Below the pieces are notes generated by a model. That model did not search any database. It had not been told where the DNA came from and saw only the letters and a program-made list of their open reading frames with translations. DNA of 64,000 nt from Propioniciclava tarda. GTDB taxonomy: Bacteria > Actinomycetota > Actinomycetes > Propionibacteriales > Propionibacteriaceae. Of this stretch, positions 52,097 to 61,014 are shown one piece after another; position 1 is the first letter of the stretch, and each line of letters opens with the position of its first letter. Made by a program: the position numbers and the translations under genes. The stretch lies in contig NZ_FXTL01000001.1 in assembly GCF_900182665.1 (NCBI RefSeq), positions 248,001 to 312,000 of the forward strand. The letters are read 5' to 3'.

Positions 52097-53329
52097 TCAC
52101 TGCGGCCCTCCGATCGGCAGCGTAGCCAGCACCGCGAGCCCGCCTTCGGGCCGGACGCCGATGCCGAGAGTCCCACCCACGGCCTCGACCCGCTCGCGCA
52201 TGCCGCGCAGCCCGTTGCCCTCGACGGGCGCCTGCCGCGCCGGACCATCGTCCCGGACGCCGACGACCAGGACCTCCGGCCGCCGCTCGATCGACACCAC
52301 CGCGGACGCCCCGGCCGCGTGCCGGACGACGTTCGTCAGCCCCTCCTGGACCACCCGGTAGGCGACCGTTTGCACCGCAGCCGGGACGCCGCGGCTCGCG
52401 TCCGCGGCCAACAGCAGCCCCACCTCGCGGCCGCCGGCGCGCACCGACTCCACCAGGGCCGGCACGTCGGCGAGCGTCGCTGTCGGCACCAGAGGACCGC
52501 CCTCGTCGGGCTTCCGGAAGACCCCGAGCGTCTGCCGCAGTTCGGCGAGCGAGGAGCGCGACGACTCCCGGATCGCCTCCAAGGACGCGCGCACCTGGGC
52601 AGGATCCGACTCCAGCACGTGCAGGGCCACGCCCGACTGCAGCGAGATCATCGACAGTGAGTGCCCGACCACGTCGTGGATGTCGCGGGCCACCCGCAGC
52701 CGCTCCTCGTACGCCACCCGCCGCAGTTCGTCGTCGCGGGCCGCTGCGACGGACGCCCGCCGCGAAACGACCAGCTGGATCACCAGCGCCGGCGCCACCA
52801 CCCAGGCCACCGCGACGCCGAGCACGAACGCGACGAGCGACAGCGGGTCGGCGTCCTCGTAGGCCAGCGCAGCGGCGGCGAAGACCGGCAGCAGGAGCGC
52901 CGCCCAGCCCAGCCACTCGTTGGCCGGACGCGCCCGCATCACCATCGCCAGCGTGATCGCCAGGGCCGGGATCGTCGAGGGCAGCGGGCCCGCCAGGTAC
53001 AGGTAGGCAGTCGCCGCGACCAGGGCCACCCCGTACGCCGCGCGCGGCGACCGCCACGCCAGCCACACGGCCACGCCCAAGAGCCCAGCCAGCGCCAGCA
53101 GCACCCCGACCACGAGCGGACCGTTCGCAGCAACTTGGCTGGTCGGCCCCGGATCCATCCCGCGCATCCGGCCGCGCGTCATCGACATCCGCGTCCAGAC
53201 GCGGCTCGACGCCAGCGCGCCGATCACGGCGGCCAGGACCGACCCCAGCACCGCCCACGCCCGCACCCGTCCTCGCCGCCGCGCGCGGGCGTCCGGCAGG
53301 TTGGGCGTCGGCGCAGGGACGTGACTCAC
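52097..53329 (-). CDS. Sensor histidine kinase (HisKA_3, DesK-like)
   Basis: About 410 residues from the GTG at 53329. Five or six membrane helices (for example PLVVGVLLALAGLLGVAVWL and LLPVFAAAALAYEDADPLSL), then the phosphoacceptor His in RVARDIHDVVGHSLSMISLQ and the ATPase with YRVVQEGLTNVVRHAAG and GNGLRGMRERVEAVGG. No large outer domain, so it probably senses the membrane. No clear ribosome site; a start at 53365 is also possible. Confidence 0.88.
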   Translation of the reverse strand: MSHVPAPTPNLPDARARRRGRVRAWAVLGSVLAAVIGALASSRVWTRMSMTRGRMRGMDPGPTSQVAANGPLVVGVLLALAGLLGVAVWLAWRSPRAAYGVALVAATAYLYLAGPLPSTIPALAITLAMVMRARPANEWLGWAALLLPVFAAAALAYEDADPLSLVAFVLGVAVAWVVAPALVIQLVVSRRASVAAARDDELRRVAYEERLRVARDIHDVVGHSLSMISLQSGVALHVLESDPAQVRASLEAIRESSRSSLAELRQTLGVFRKPDEGGPLVPTATLADVPALVESVRAGGREVGLLLAADASRGVPAAVQTVAYRVVQEGLTNVVRHAAGASAVVSIERRPEVLVVGVRDDGPARQAPVEGNGLRGMRERVEAVGGTLGIGVRPEGGLAVLATLPIGGPQ

Positions 53330-53462
53330 GGCGTCCAATCTATGGCCCTGTCGGACGCCGCCCATCGGGACCGCGACGTAACCGGCGTACGTCAGCGGAC
53401 GTACGGGCAGTTCAGCCCATGAGCCGATGGTTGGACGTCGACGCCGGGCTTCACTGGTGGAC

Positions 53463-53804
53463 ATGGGTCACCACATGCACGGGGCCGCGGGCCCCCTAGG
53501 AGGAGTCTTCATGTTGTTCTGCATGCTCGCGTTCATCGCGCTGCTGTTCTTCTTGTTCCGGGGTCGGTTCGGCCCCCGCTTCGGGCGCGGTCCGTGGGGA
53601 GCCGGCTGGGGTCACCAGCCGCCGACCAGCACCGACGGCCAGCCCGCTCAGCCGCAGGCCTGGATGGGTCCGTGGGGCCAGCAGGCGCCGCAGCCCCGTC
53701 CCGAGGACGACGCCCTCAAGGTGCTCGCCGACCGGCTCGCCAGCGGCGACATCACCCCGGACGAGTACCTCCAGCGGGTCAGCGTCCTTCGCCAGCAGCC
53801 CTGA
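53463..53804 (+). CDS. Membrane-anchored SHOCT-domain protein
   Basis: 113 residues. MGHHMHGAAGPLGGVFMLFC leads into a membrane helix (MLAFIALLFFLF), a Gly/Trp/Pro-rich linker (GWGHQPPTSTDGQPAQPQ) and a C-terminal SHOCT motif (LADRLASGDITPDEYLQR). SHOCT mediates oligomerisation. Divergent from the two-component pair, so it may be its target. Confidence 0.8.
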   Translation: MGHHMHGAAGPLGGVFMLFCMLAFIALLFFLFRGRFGPRFGRGPWGAGWGHQPPTSTDGQPAQPQAWMGPWGQQAPQPRPEDDALKVLADRLASGDITPDEYLQRVSVLRQQP

Positions 53805-53816
53805 TCGTTCCTCGAC

Positions 53817-53853
53817 CCGGACGCCGTCGCAGCCAGGCTGCGGCGGCGTCCGG
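53817..53853. terminator. Bidirectional hairpin between convergent genes
   Basis: CCGGACGCCG (53817-53826) pairs with CGGCGTCCGG (53844-53853), extended by CGCAG/CTGCG across one wobble, 16 pairs in all. It lies between the SHOCT stop and the SDR stop on the other strand. Its arms are the GGACGCC word. Confidence 0.75.
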
Positions 53854-53891
53854 CCTTGTCACGAGGTTTTACAGGGGACGCCGGTCGCCGG

Positions 53892-54719
53892 TCAGCCCTC
53901 GATCAGGCGCACGGACCGCGTCCAGAAGGCGTCGACCAGCCCGGCGTCCAAGGCTTGCTTGTTCGGACGCCTCACCGCGCGCTTGTCGTAGAACTCGCCG
54001 GACGCCCAGTCGCGAGGCGGCGTCCGCTGGGCGAGCCAGACGAGGGTGTCGGCGCCCTGCTCCGGCGAGATCATGACCCGCTTGCCGAGCGCCGAGGCGT
54101 AGAACCACTTGGTGACGCCGCCGGCCGTCGAGCCGAAGTTGGACGCCACCACGCCCGGGTGGAACGCCGCCGCATAGATGCCGTCGAGCACGTGGCGCTT
54201 GTGCAGCCCGCGGGTGAACAGCACGTTCATCAGCTTGCCGTCCGCGTAGGCCTTCCACGGCGACCAGCCCTTCTCGAGCTGCAGGTCGGCCAGGTCGATG
54301 TGTCCGCGGTAGTGGGCCATGGACGACGTCTGAATCACGGACGCCCCCGAGGCGATCAGCTTCGGCTGCACCAGGCGGGTCAGCAGGAAGCCCGCCAGGT
54401 GGTTGACCTGGAAGCTGCGCTCGAAGCCGTCCTCGGTGATGAGCCGCTCGGCGAAGATGCCGCCGGCGTTGTTGGCGAGGACGTCGATGCGGTCGAGCTT
54501 GTTGAGCTCGTCGGCCAGGGCGTGGACGTCCGACAGCTTGGCGAAGTCGGCGATATGCCGGTCGGCGCCGATCGCGTCCGCGACCTCGTTCGTGCGGCGC
54601 GGGTCGCGTCCGACGACGACGACTTTCGCCCCCTCGGCGGCCAGGCGCCGGGCTGCGGCGGCACCGACCCCCGCGCTCGCACCCGTGATGACGATGGTCT
54701 TGGTCGTGGCGTCGCTCAT
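53892..54719 (-). CDS. Short-chain dehydrogenase/reductase
   Basis: 275 residues. TGASAGVGAAAARRLAAEGA, then VVVVGRDPRRTNEV (Arg after beta-2 suggests NADPH), NNAGGIFAE, Ser in IQTSSMAHYRG and YxxxK in KAYADGKLMN. The WKAYADGK-LMNVLF text is like retinol-dehydrogenase/WW-oxidoreductase-type SDRs. Substrate unknown. Confidence 0.88.
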   Translation of the reverse strand: MSDATTKTIVITGASAGVGAAAARRLAAEGAKVVVVGRDPRRTNEVADAIGADRHIADFAKLSDVHALADELNKLDRIDVLANNAGGIFAERLITEDGFERSFQVNHLAGFLLTRLVQPKLIASGASVIQTSSMAHYRGHIDLADLQLEKGWSPWKAYADGKLMNVLFTRGLHKRHVLDGIYAAAFHPGVVASNFGSTAGGVTKWFYASALGKRVMISPEQGADTLVWLAQRTPPRDWASGEFYDKRAVRRPNKQALDAGLVDAFWTRSVRLIEG

Positions 54720-54761
54720 GCCCGTCAGCGTAGTCGGGCGCCCCGACAGAATCGCGGGGCC

Positions 54762-55868
54762 CTAGGTGCGCAGCGCGGACCTGAGGCGTCCGGTGATCTC
54801 CAGCAGGCGCGAGTTCGCGGCCTCCTCGCCGATCGTCACGCGGACGCCTTCGCCGCCGTAGCGGCGGACGACCAGTCCGGCGTCGCCGCAGGTCACGTCG
54901 AAGCGCTCGGACTCGTCCGGACCGAGCGGGAAGTAGACGAAGTTCGCACTCGTGGCGGGCAGCCGCCAGCCCTGCTCGGCGAGGCCGGCGACGACCCGCT
55001 GCCGCTCGGCGACGATGGCGTCCACGCGGGCGTCGATCTCGTCGCGCGCGGCCAGGGACGCGATCGCGGCGGCCTGGGCGACCAGGTTCACGCTGAACGG
55101 AATCGAGGTCTTGTTGGACGCCTCCGCCAGCGTCGGATGCGCCAGGCCGTACCCGACGCGCAGGCCGGCGAGGCCGTACGCCTTGCTGAACGTCCTGGTC
55201 ACGACCACATTCGGATAGTCGCGCTGCAGCGCGAACGAGGCGACGGCGTCCGAATCTCTCACGAACTCGACGTAGGCCTCGTCGATGATGACGACGACCT
55301 CTGCGGGCACCTTCGCGAGGAAGGCGCGCGCGGCGGCGTCCGTGATGATGGGCCCGGTCGGGTTGTTCGGAGTGCACAAGATGACGAGCTTGGTGCGGTC
55401 GGTGACGGCCGCGGCCATGGCGTCCAGGTCGTGCTCGCCGGCGTCGTTGAGCGCGACCATGACCGGCGTCGCCCCCGCGAGCCGCACCAGGATCGGGTAG
55501 GCCTCGAACGACCGCCACGCGAAGACGACCTCGTCGCCGGAGTCACACAGCGCGCCGATCAGCTGCGCCAGCACGCCCGTCGAGCCGGGCCCGACCGTGA
55601 CGGACGCCGGCGCGAACCCGCAGGACTCGCCGATCGCGGCCTTCAGGGCGACGTTCATCATGTCGGGGTAGCGGTTGACCTGGCCGGACGCCTCCGCGAT
55701 GGCGGCCGCCACCGACGGCAGCGGCGGGTACGGGTTCTCGTTCGAGCTCACCTTGTAGGTGATCAGTCCGGGAATCGGCTTCGCCGGACGCCCCGCGACA
55801 TAGGCCGGAACTCCCGCCAGCGCCGGACGCAGCCGCGCCGGGCTCGGCGCATCGAACAGCTCGCTCAT
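54762..55868 (-). CDS. hisC: Histidinol-phosphate/aromatic aminotransferase
   Basis: 368 residues, PLP fold type I. ITYKVSSNENPYPPLPSVAA at the N-terminus, CTPNNPTGPIITD, VVIIDEAYVEFV and the PLP Lys in VTRTFSKAYGLAGLRVGYGL. This is the HisC/Pat family; no other his genes are near, so aromatic-acid transamination (Pat) is as likely as histidine synthesis. ATG 55868 preferred. Confidence 0.85.
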   Translation of the reverse strand: MSELFDAPSPARLRPALAGVPAYVAGRPAKPIPGLITYKVSSNENPYPPLPSVAAAIAEASGQVNRYPDMMNVALKAAIGESCGFAPASVTVGPGSTGVLAQLIGALCDSGDEVVFAWRSFEAYPILVRLAGATPVMVALNDAGEHDLDAMAAAVTDRTKLVILCTPNNPTGPIITDAAARAFLAKVPAEVVVIIDEAYVEFVRDSDAVASFALQRDYPNVVVTRTFSKAYGLAGLRVGYGLAHPTLAEASNKTSIPFSVNLVAQAAAIASLAARDEIDARVDAIVAERQRVVAGLAEQGWRLPATSANFVYFPLGPDESERFDVTCGDAGLVVRRYGGEGVRVTIGEEAANSRLLEITGRLRSALRT

Positions 55869-56019
55869 GGCGCCCACTTTCTCACGGCCGACCCGGTGGG
55901 CGGGGCCGATGTGTCGCGATCCGGAGGTGGTCGTAGGACGGGCGTCGGGCGCAGGTGGGCGTGGCGGGCGAGGCGTCCGGCAGGCGGTAACGTGGAGTCT
56001 TCCGGCAAAGGAGTTGGGC

Positions 56020-56691
56020 GTGGCTAGTGCAGGATTCGTAAGGGCTTCCAGCGGAGTAGCGCTCAGCCATGATCAGGCCCTCGTCGAGTTGGGCAAGGCG
56101 GCGCGTGAACTGCTGCTCGAGGTGGCGGCGACTTATCGCGCCACCATCAGCTACCACCAGTTGGGCGTCGACGTGCAGCGGGCTGCGGGCATCCGCGCCG
56201 GGCACACCCCCGGCTGGCTGGTCGAGGTGCTGACCACCGTGGTGCACGTCTGCCATCGCCTCGCCGAGCCGCCGCTGACGTCGCTCGTGGTGGGGGCGAC
56301 GGACGGACTGGTGGGTCCGGCCTACGACGAGGTCCCCCGCACGGAGGGCCTGCCCCCGTTCGCGGACGCCGACGCCCGCGAACTCGGCGCCGCCGCCGGA
56401 CGCCTCGAGTGCTACCGCCGGTATGCCCCGTCCGTTCCCGCGGACGCCGTCCCGACGCTCGTATCGCCCGATGCTGCCCAGCGGACGCCGTCGCTGCGGT
56501 CCGCCCGGCCCACGCGCGCGTCCGGGCAGGCTGGATCAGCCAAGCCGGTACGGGCCGCACGCGCGTCCGTCGCGCCGCGGGCGCGTCGGGATCCCGACTC
56601 GAACCCGGCGCCGTTCGTGCTGTGCTCGTCCTGCTTCATCCAGACCCCGCCCGGGGACGAGTGCCAGAACTGCGGAGCGCCGCTGAAGTAG
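56020..56691 (+). CDS. Protein with C-terminal zinc ribbon, unknown
   Basis: 223 residues from GTG 56020 (AAAGGAG upstream). An N-terminal helical domain with ALSHDQALVELGKAARELLL and YHQLGVDVQRAAGI, a disordered basic middle (RSARPTRASGQAGSAKPVRA) and a C-terminal zinc ribbon with CSSCFIQTPPGDECQNCG. The ribbon sits in the same position as in many small actinobacterial DNA-binding or chaperone-type proteins. Function unknown. Confidence 0.65.
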   Translation: MASAGFVRASSGVALSHDQALVELGKAARELLLEVAATYRATISYHQLGVDVQRAAGIRAGHTPGWLVEVLTTVVHVCHRLAEPPLTSLVVGATDGLVGPAYDEVPRTEGLPPFADADARELGAAAGRLECYRRYAPSVPADAVPTLVSPDAAQRTPSLRSARPTRASGQAGSAKPVRAARASVAPRARRDPDSNPAPFVLCSSCFIQTPPGDECQNCGAPLK

Positions 56692-56736
56692 GCGCCTGCT
56701 ACCTTCTTGGCACCGAATCAACGCCAGGAGGTACCC

Positions 56737-57657
56737 GTGGCCGGTGGACTCGCCGCCTTGCTCGACGACGTGGCCGCTATCGCGAAGATGGCGAGTGCGG
56801 CGTCCACCAAGGCCGTTGGCGTCGTCGTCGACGACACCGCGGTGACTCCGAGGTTCATCCAGGGCGTTTCGCCCGCGCGGGAGCTGCCGATCATCGGCAA
56901 GATCGCGCTGGGCTCGCTGCGCAACAAGCTGGTGTTCATCCTTCCGGCGATCCTGCTGCTGAGCCAGTTCCTGCCGTGGGCGTTGACGCCGCTGTTGATG
57001 CTCGGCGGCGCCTACCTCTGCTATGAGGGGGCCGAGAAGGTCTACGAGGTCATCGTCGGACACCACGAGACGCCGACGGGAGAGGCGGCGTCCGAGCAGC
57101 CGGCGCTGAGGTCCGGAGCGGAGGCCGAAAAGGCCCTGGTGAGGGGCGCGATCACGACCGACTTCATCTTGTCGAGCGAGATCATGGTGATCTCGCTCGA
57201 CCAGGTGGCCGAGGCCGAGTTCGTGTACCGGGCCGTGTCGCTGATCGTGGTGGCGATCGCCATCACCGCGCTCGTCTACGGCGTCGTCGCCCTGATCGTG
57301 AAGATGGACGACGTCGGGCTGCACCTCGCCGCCAAGCCGGCCTCGCGAGGCCTCGGGATGGGCCTGGTCAAGGCCATGCCCGTCGTCTTGTCCGCGCTGT
57401 CGGGCATCGGGATCGCGGCGATGCTCTGGGTCGGCGGCCACATCATCGTTGCGGGCGCAGCGGAACTCGGCTGGCATGCGCCGCTGGATCTGATCCACGT
57501 GCTCGCGGGTCCGGCCGAGCACGTCCACGCGTTCCTCGGCTGGCTCGTCGACACCCTGTGCTCGGCGCTCGTCGGTCTGGTGATCGGCGGGGTGTTGGTG
57601 GGCGTGCTGCACCTGGTCCCGCGCAAGAAGTCCGACCAGCACGCGGCTGCGCACTGA
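56737..57657 (+). CDS. DUF808/YedI-type inner-membrane protein
   Basis: 306 residues. It starts VAGGLAALLDDVAAIAKMAS, the signature of the DUF808 family, then KAVGVVVDDTAVTPRFIQGV and several helices, including ILPAILLLSQFLPWALTPLL and GLVIGGVLVGVLHLV. Function unknown. GTG 56737 with CAGGAG upstream. Confidence 0.9.
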   Translation: MAGGLAALLDDVAAIAKMASAASTKAVGVVVDDTAVTPRFIQGVSPARELPIIGKIALGSLRNKLVFILPAILLLSQFLPWALTPLLMLGGAYLCYEGAEKVYEVIVGHHETPTGEAASEQPALRSGAEAEKALVRGAITTDFILSSEIMVISLDQVAEAEFVYRAVSLIVVAIAITALVYGVVALIVKMDDVGLHLAAKPASRGLGMGLVKAMPVVLSALSGIGIAAMLWVGGHIIVAGAAELGWHAPLDLIHVLAGPAEHVHAFLGWLVDTLCSALVGLVIGGVLVGVLHLVPRKKSDQHAAAH

Positions 57658-57765
57658 TCTTCGACTCTTCGGGCTCCTGCCTGCGTGGATCGGCTGCGGT
57701 TCGAATCGCCGATCTCCGAACGCTGACCACTCGGCATCCGTTGCCTGATGAATGGGTCACCCGGC

Positions 57766-57815
57766 GGCTGAGCTTGTCGAGGCCCCTGAGGGTTGCGGCT
57801 TCGACAAGCTCAGCC
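57766..57815. repeat. Dispersed palindromic repeat pair
   Basis: GGCTGAGCTTGTCGAGGCC (57766-57784) and GGCTTCGACAAGCTCAGCC (57797-57815) form a 19-bp inverted pair. The rest of 57658-57946 is empty. Confidence 0.85.
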
Positions 57816-57946
57816 GGCGATCATCACTGAACCCCGTAGCGTGGCGGCGTCCAACCCCTAGCCAGCGATTCATCAGTGCCGCACGACAACCCGATTGTGC
57901 GATCGGGCCGAGGCTGGCCGCGGAAGTCCGTGGCAACCTGGGACCC

Positions 57947-58222
57947 ATGTGCCGAAACATCCGTCCCCTGTACAACGTCGCACCGCCCGCGACCGCCGAC
58001 GAGGTCGAGGCGGCCGCGCTGCAGTTCGTGCGCAAGATCAGCGGCATGAACGCTCCGTCGGCCGCCAACCGCGCCGCGTTCGACGCCGCTGTCTACGAGA
58101 TCACCCACATCACCCAGCATCTGCTGGCCAACCTGTCGACGACCGCCCCGGCCAAGGACCGCGAGGTCGAGGCCGCGAAGGCTCGCGCCCGCAACGCCAT
58201 CCGGTTCGGGACGCCGGCTTGA
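57947..58222 (+). CDS. DUF2277 protein
   Basis: 91 residues: MCRNIRPLYNVAPPATADEV, LQFVRKISGMNAPSAANRAA and ITQHLLANLST. The MCRNI(R/K)xL start and length are diagnostic of DUF2277. Function unknown. Its TGA overlaps the TTG start of the next gene. Confidence 0.9.
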   Translation: MCRNIRPLYNVAPPATADEVEAAALQFVRKISGMNAPSAANRAAFDAAVYEITHITQHLLANLSTTAPAKDREVEAAKARARNAIRFGTPA

Positions 58223-58962
58223 CCGTCCCGCTCGATCGCCGGTCGGGGCGGGGGAGAGAAGGCGTCTCGGACGCCTCGGGCGGCGACCTGAGCAGGGACG
58301 CCAGCTCAACAGACCCCAGCGACGCCCAGTCGGGGCTGGGGCCCGACCTGTCCCCGGGACTCCGCGTCGGAACGGGGTGGGACGCCCGTCCCGGCGTCCC
58401 GGATCTCAACCGATCCGCGCTGGAGGTCGCGCCGCTGCTGCTGGGCTGCGTGCTGCGCACCCCGGACGCCGCCGTCCGGATCGTCGAGGTCGAGGCCTAC
58501 GACGGCGCTCTCGACCCGGCGTCCCACGCCTTCCGCGGTCCGACCAGGCGGAACGCCGTCATGTTCGGACCGCCCGGGTTCCTCTACGTCTACTCGCTGC
58601 ACGGGCATTCGTGTCTGAACGTCGCCTGCCGCGAACCAGGGGTCGCCAGCGCGGTCCTGCTGCGCGCGGGCGAGGTCATCGAGGGCTTGGACGCCGTCCG
58701 CGCGAGGCGTCCGGGCGTGTCAGACGCCGCGCTCGCGCGCGGTCCGGGCAACCTGTGCCGCGCCCTCGGGATCACCCTCGCCGACAACGGAGCGGACCTG
58801 GCCGGGCCCCGCGCCCGACTGGAAGCCGGCTCGCCGCCGCTCGCGCTCGCGAGCGGTCCGCGCGTGAACGTCTCGTCCGCGGGGGGCCGGGAGTGGCGAT
58901 TCTGGGACGCCGACAGCGCGTCGGTATCGGCGTTCAAGCGCCACCCCCGCGCCGTCGACTGA
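58219..58962 (+). CDS. 3-methyladenine DNA glycosylase (AAG/MPG family)
   Basis: 247 residues if TTG 58219 is the start (TTGA overlap). A disordered leader of about 50-60 residues, then the AAG fold: IVEVEAYDGALDPASHAFRG (catalytic Glu in EVEAY), PTRRNAVMFGPPGFLYVYSL, HGHSCLNVACR and ALARGPGNLCRALGIT. Removes alkylated purines in base excision repair. The unusual start codon and leader make the N-terminus uncertain. Confidence 0.85.
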   Translation: MTVPLDRRSGRGREGVSDASGGDLSRDASSTDPSDAQSGLGPDLSPGLRVGTGWDARPGVPDLNRSALEVAPLLLGCVLRTPDAAVRIVEVEAYDGALDPASHAFRGPTRRNAVMFGPPGFLYVYSLHGHSCLNVACREPGVASAVLLRAGEVIEGLDAVRARRPGVSDAALARGPGNLCRALGITLADNGADLAGPRARLEAGSPPLALASGPRVNVSSAGGREWRFWDADSASVSAFKRHPRAVD

Positions 58963-59170
58963 CGCGTGGGCAGGCCCATCGCGAGGCCATGACGCTCGCC
59001 GAACTATCGGCGCCCACACTCCGACGCGCACCTGAGCCTGCAATCGGACGTGAAAGGCCGTTCACACGCCTTAGTGGACCCGGCGGCGGCGTGAACAGCC
59101 CGCTGGGTCCCAACCGTCGCAGTGATTGACCGCCTCACTACAGTCGAAAGGCAGACTCAAGGAGGCGTCC

Positions 59171-59830
59171 ATGCAGATCAGTGTCAGCGGCGAACAGCAC
59201 GTGAGGGTCGCGCCCGAGCGCGCGGAGCTCTACCTCACCGTCAGTCAAGAGAACACGGACAGGGCGAAAGTCATCGCGGACGTGACCGCCGCCGCGAACC
59301 AGATCGGCGACGAGCTCGACGGGTTCAAGACCGCGGGGGTCGTGGAACGCTTCTCGGTTCAGCCGCTGCGCACGTACTCGTGGAAGCGCGGCAAGACATC
59401 GGTCGAGCGGGTCACGGCGTCCGTCGAAGTCAACGTGCGGTTCACGGACTTCGAGGCGCTGGGCCGCTACACCTCCGACCTGGCGGGACGCACGGGCGTC
59501 CGGCTCGGCTACGTCAGCTGGCAGCTGACCGATGCGACGGCCGACCGGCTGAGCGACGAGTGCATCGAGGGCGCCGTCAAGCGCGCCCGGCAGCGGGCCG
59601 AAGCCATGGCCAAGGCGGCGGGGGTCGGGGCGATCGAGATCACCGAGGTCGCCGATCCTGGTCTGCTGGGCACGCCCGAGGCGCGCATGGACTTCGGCGG
59701 CGACACCCGCGTGTACGCGATGGCCGCGTCGATGAAGGGTGGCGCCGAGCCGGAGTCCGTCAAGGTGGTTCCCGAGGAGATCGAGATCGGCGCTCAGTTG
59801 CAGCTCCGGTTCCGCTCGGTCGAGTCGTAA
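59171..59830 (+). CDS. SIMPL (DUF541) domain protein
   Basis: 219 residues. ISVSGEQHVRVAPERAELYL at the start, VERVTASVEVNVRFTDFE in the middle and AVKRARQRAEAMAKAAGV near the end are SIMPL landmarks. No signal peptide, so it is cytosolic here. AAGGAGG sits before the ATG at 59171. Confidence 0.85.
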   Translation: MQISVSGEQHVRVAPERAELYLTVSQENTDRAKVIADVTAAANQIGDELDGFKTAGVVERFSVQPLRTYSWKRGKTSVERVTASVEVNVRFTDFEALGRYTSDLAGRTGVRLGYVSWQLTDATADRLSDECIEGAVKRARQRAEAMAKAAGVGAIEITEVADPGLLGTPEARMDFGGDTRVYAMAASMKGGAEPESVKVVPEEIEIGAQLQLRFRSVES

Positions 59831-59879
59831 GCCTGCCCGACGGCACATGTCCGTCCGTCCTGTCCGCTGTCCGAATCGA

Positions 59880-60060
59880 CCCCTGAGCCTGTGGAAGGGA
59901 CGCTAGTGCACCCCTTGCCAGCCGCACCCTTCGACGGGCTCAGGGAACGGATGGTTGGAAGCCACCCGACAGCGATCCCGAGTCGTAGCTCCCGGGCGGT
60001 ACTCGTTCGCGAGCGGCTTGCGCGCCCGCATGAGACCGATCCCTGGGCTTGTCGAAGGGC
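59880..60060. repeat. Dispersed palindromic repeats before crcB
   Basis: CCCTGAGCCTGTGGAAGGG (59881), CCCTTCGACGGGCTCAGGG (59927) and CCCTGGGCTTGTCGAAGGG (60041). They fill most of the 310-base spacer 59831-60140. Confidence 0.75.
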
Positions 60061-60169
60061 AGCTAGCTCAGCCCTGCCCCAGCGCGAACCCGAGCCGCTC
60101 GGCGCTGCTGACGGCGCTCGCCGGGCTGACCGCAGCTAGCTCAGCCCTGCCCCAGCGCGAACCCGAGCC
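60061..60169. repeat. Direct duplication of the crcB 3' end
   Basis: The 36 bases at 60061-60096 recur exactly at 60134-60169, 73 bases apart. The second copy contains the stop and last codons of crcB (ALGQG); the first lies just beyond. A partial tandem copy of the gene tail, next to dispersed repeats. Confidence 0.8.
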
Positions 60170-60515
60170 AGGCCGCGGCTGCGCTGCCGATCAGGGCGCC
60201 GAGGGCGTGCGCCGCGGACGCCGCCCAGCGACGTTCGCGCAGCAGCGTCACGCTGTCCCACATGGCCGTGCTGAACGTGGTGTAGCCGCCCAGGACCCCG
60301 ACTCCGAGCACCGCCGCCAGGTTGGCGTCCGCGATGCCGCGGGACGCGAGGCCGGACACGAGCCCGAGCGCGAAGGAGCCGGTCACGTTGACGGCGATGA
60401 TGCCCCACCGGCTGCGGCGTCCGACCAGGCGGGCGGCTAGTGCGTCGATGGCGAACCGGGCGACAGCCCCGAGTCCACCGGCCAGCGAGACCACCAAGAA
60501 CAGGACCGGGGTCAT
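60141..60515 (-). CDS. crcB: Fluoride channel subunit CrcB/Fluc (first)
   Basis: 124 residues, four helices. Key text: IAVNVTGSFALGLVSG (Asn) and GVLGGYTTFSTAMWDSV (the GG(F/Y)TTFS pore motif). Dual-topology-type Fluc family. Lies behind a second crcB on the same strand, so the two probably form a heterodimeric fluoride exporter. No fluoride riboswitch was seen upstream. Confidence 0.92.
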   Translation of the reverse strand: MTPVLFLVVSLAGGLGAVARFAIDALAARLVGRRSRWGIIAVNVTGSFALGLVSGLASRGIADANLAAVLGVGVLGGYTTFSTAMWDSVTLLRERRWAASAAHALGALIGSAAAAWLGFALGQG

Positions 60516-60588
60516 CGCGGCGTCCGCTCAGTGACTGCGGGTGTCGCCTCCGCACACCCGTCCCAAACTCGCACCCGGTTGCGCGCGA

Positions 60589-61014
60589 TCATCGCTCGGC
60601 CCCCGACGATCCTCTGGTCTCGTGAGCTCGTGAAGCTGCAGGAACCGCAGCGCCGATCCAGCACGCCACCAGGCCGGCGATGACGCTGACAAGGCCGTAT
60701 GTCCACCCTTGCGCTCCGTGTGTCACGACCGCCACCGCCAGAGCGCTGTAGGTGGTGAACCCGCCCAGCACCCCGGTGCCGAGGAAGAGCCGCCAGCTGC
60801 GGCGCCCGTCGCGCAGCGCGAGCGACTCGTACAGGACCCCGATCGCGAAGGCCCCGACCACATTCACCACCAAGGTCGGCAGGGCAACCCAGCCCACCGG
60901 CAGCGTCAGACCGACGAGCGCCCGCAGCGCTGTGCCGAGGCTCCCGCCCAGGAACACCAGACCGCCTGCCCTCAGCGCGTTGCTCTGCGTCGCTGCCCGC
61001 TGGCTGGCGGTCAT
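60589..61014 (-). CDS. crcB: Fluoride channel subunit CrcB/Fluc (second)
   Basis: 141 residues, four helices. GGSLGTALRALVGLTLP, VVNVVGAFAIGVLYESL (Asn) and GVLGGFTTYSALAVAVV; the pore motif has Tyr for Phe. Its start overlaps the stop of the metallophosphoesterase gene, so all three genes form an operon. Pairs with the crcB at 60141. Confidence 0.9.
   Translation of the reverse strand: MTASQRAATQSNALRAGGLVFLGGSLGTALRALVGLTLPVGWVALPTLVVNVVGAFAIGVLYESLALRDGRRSWRLFLGTGVLGGFTTYSALAVAVVTHGAQGWTYGLVSVIAGLVACWIGAAVPAASRAHETRGSSGAER

Noticed and set aside
57695-57730. GCGGTTCGAATCGCC, like a tRNA T-arm
   Set aside because: The two flanks do not form a five-bp stem and no D-arm, anticodon arm or acceptor stem can be drawn upstream.
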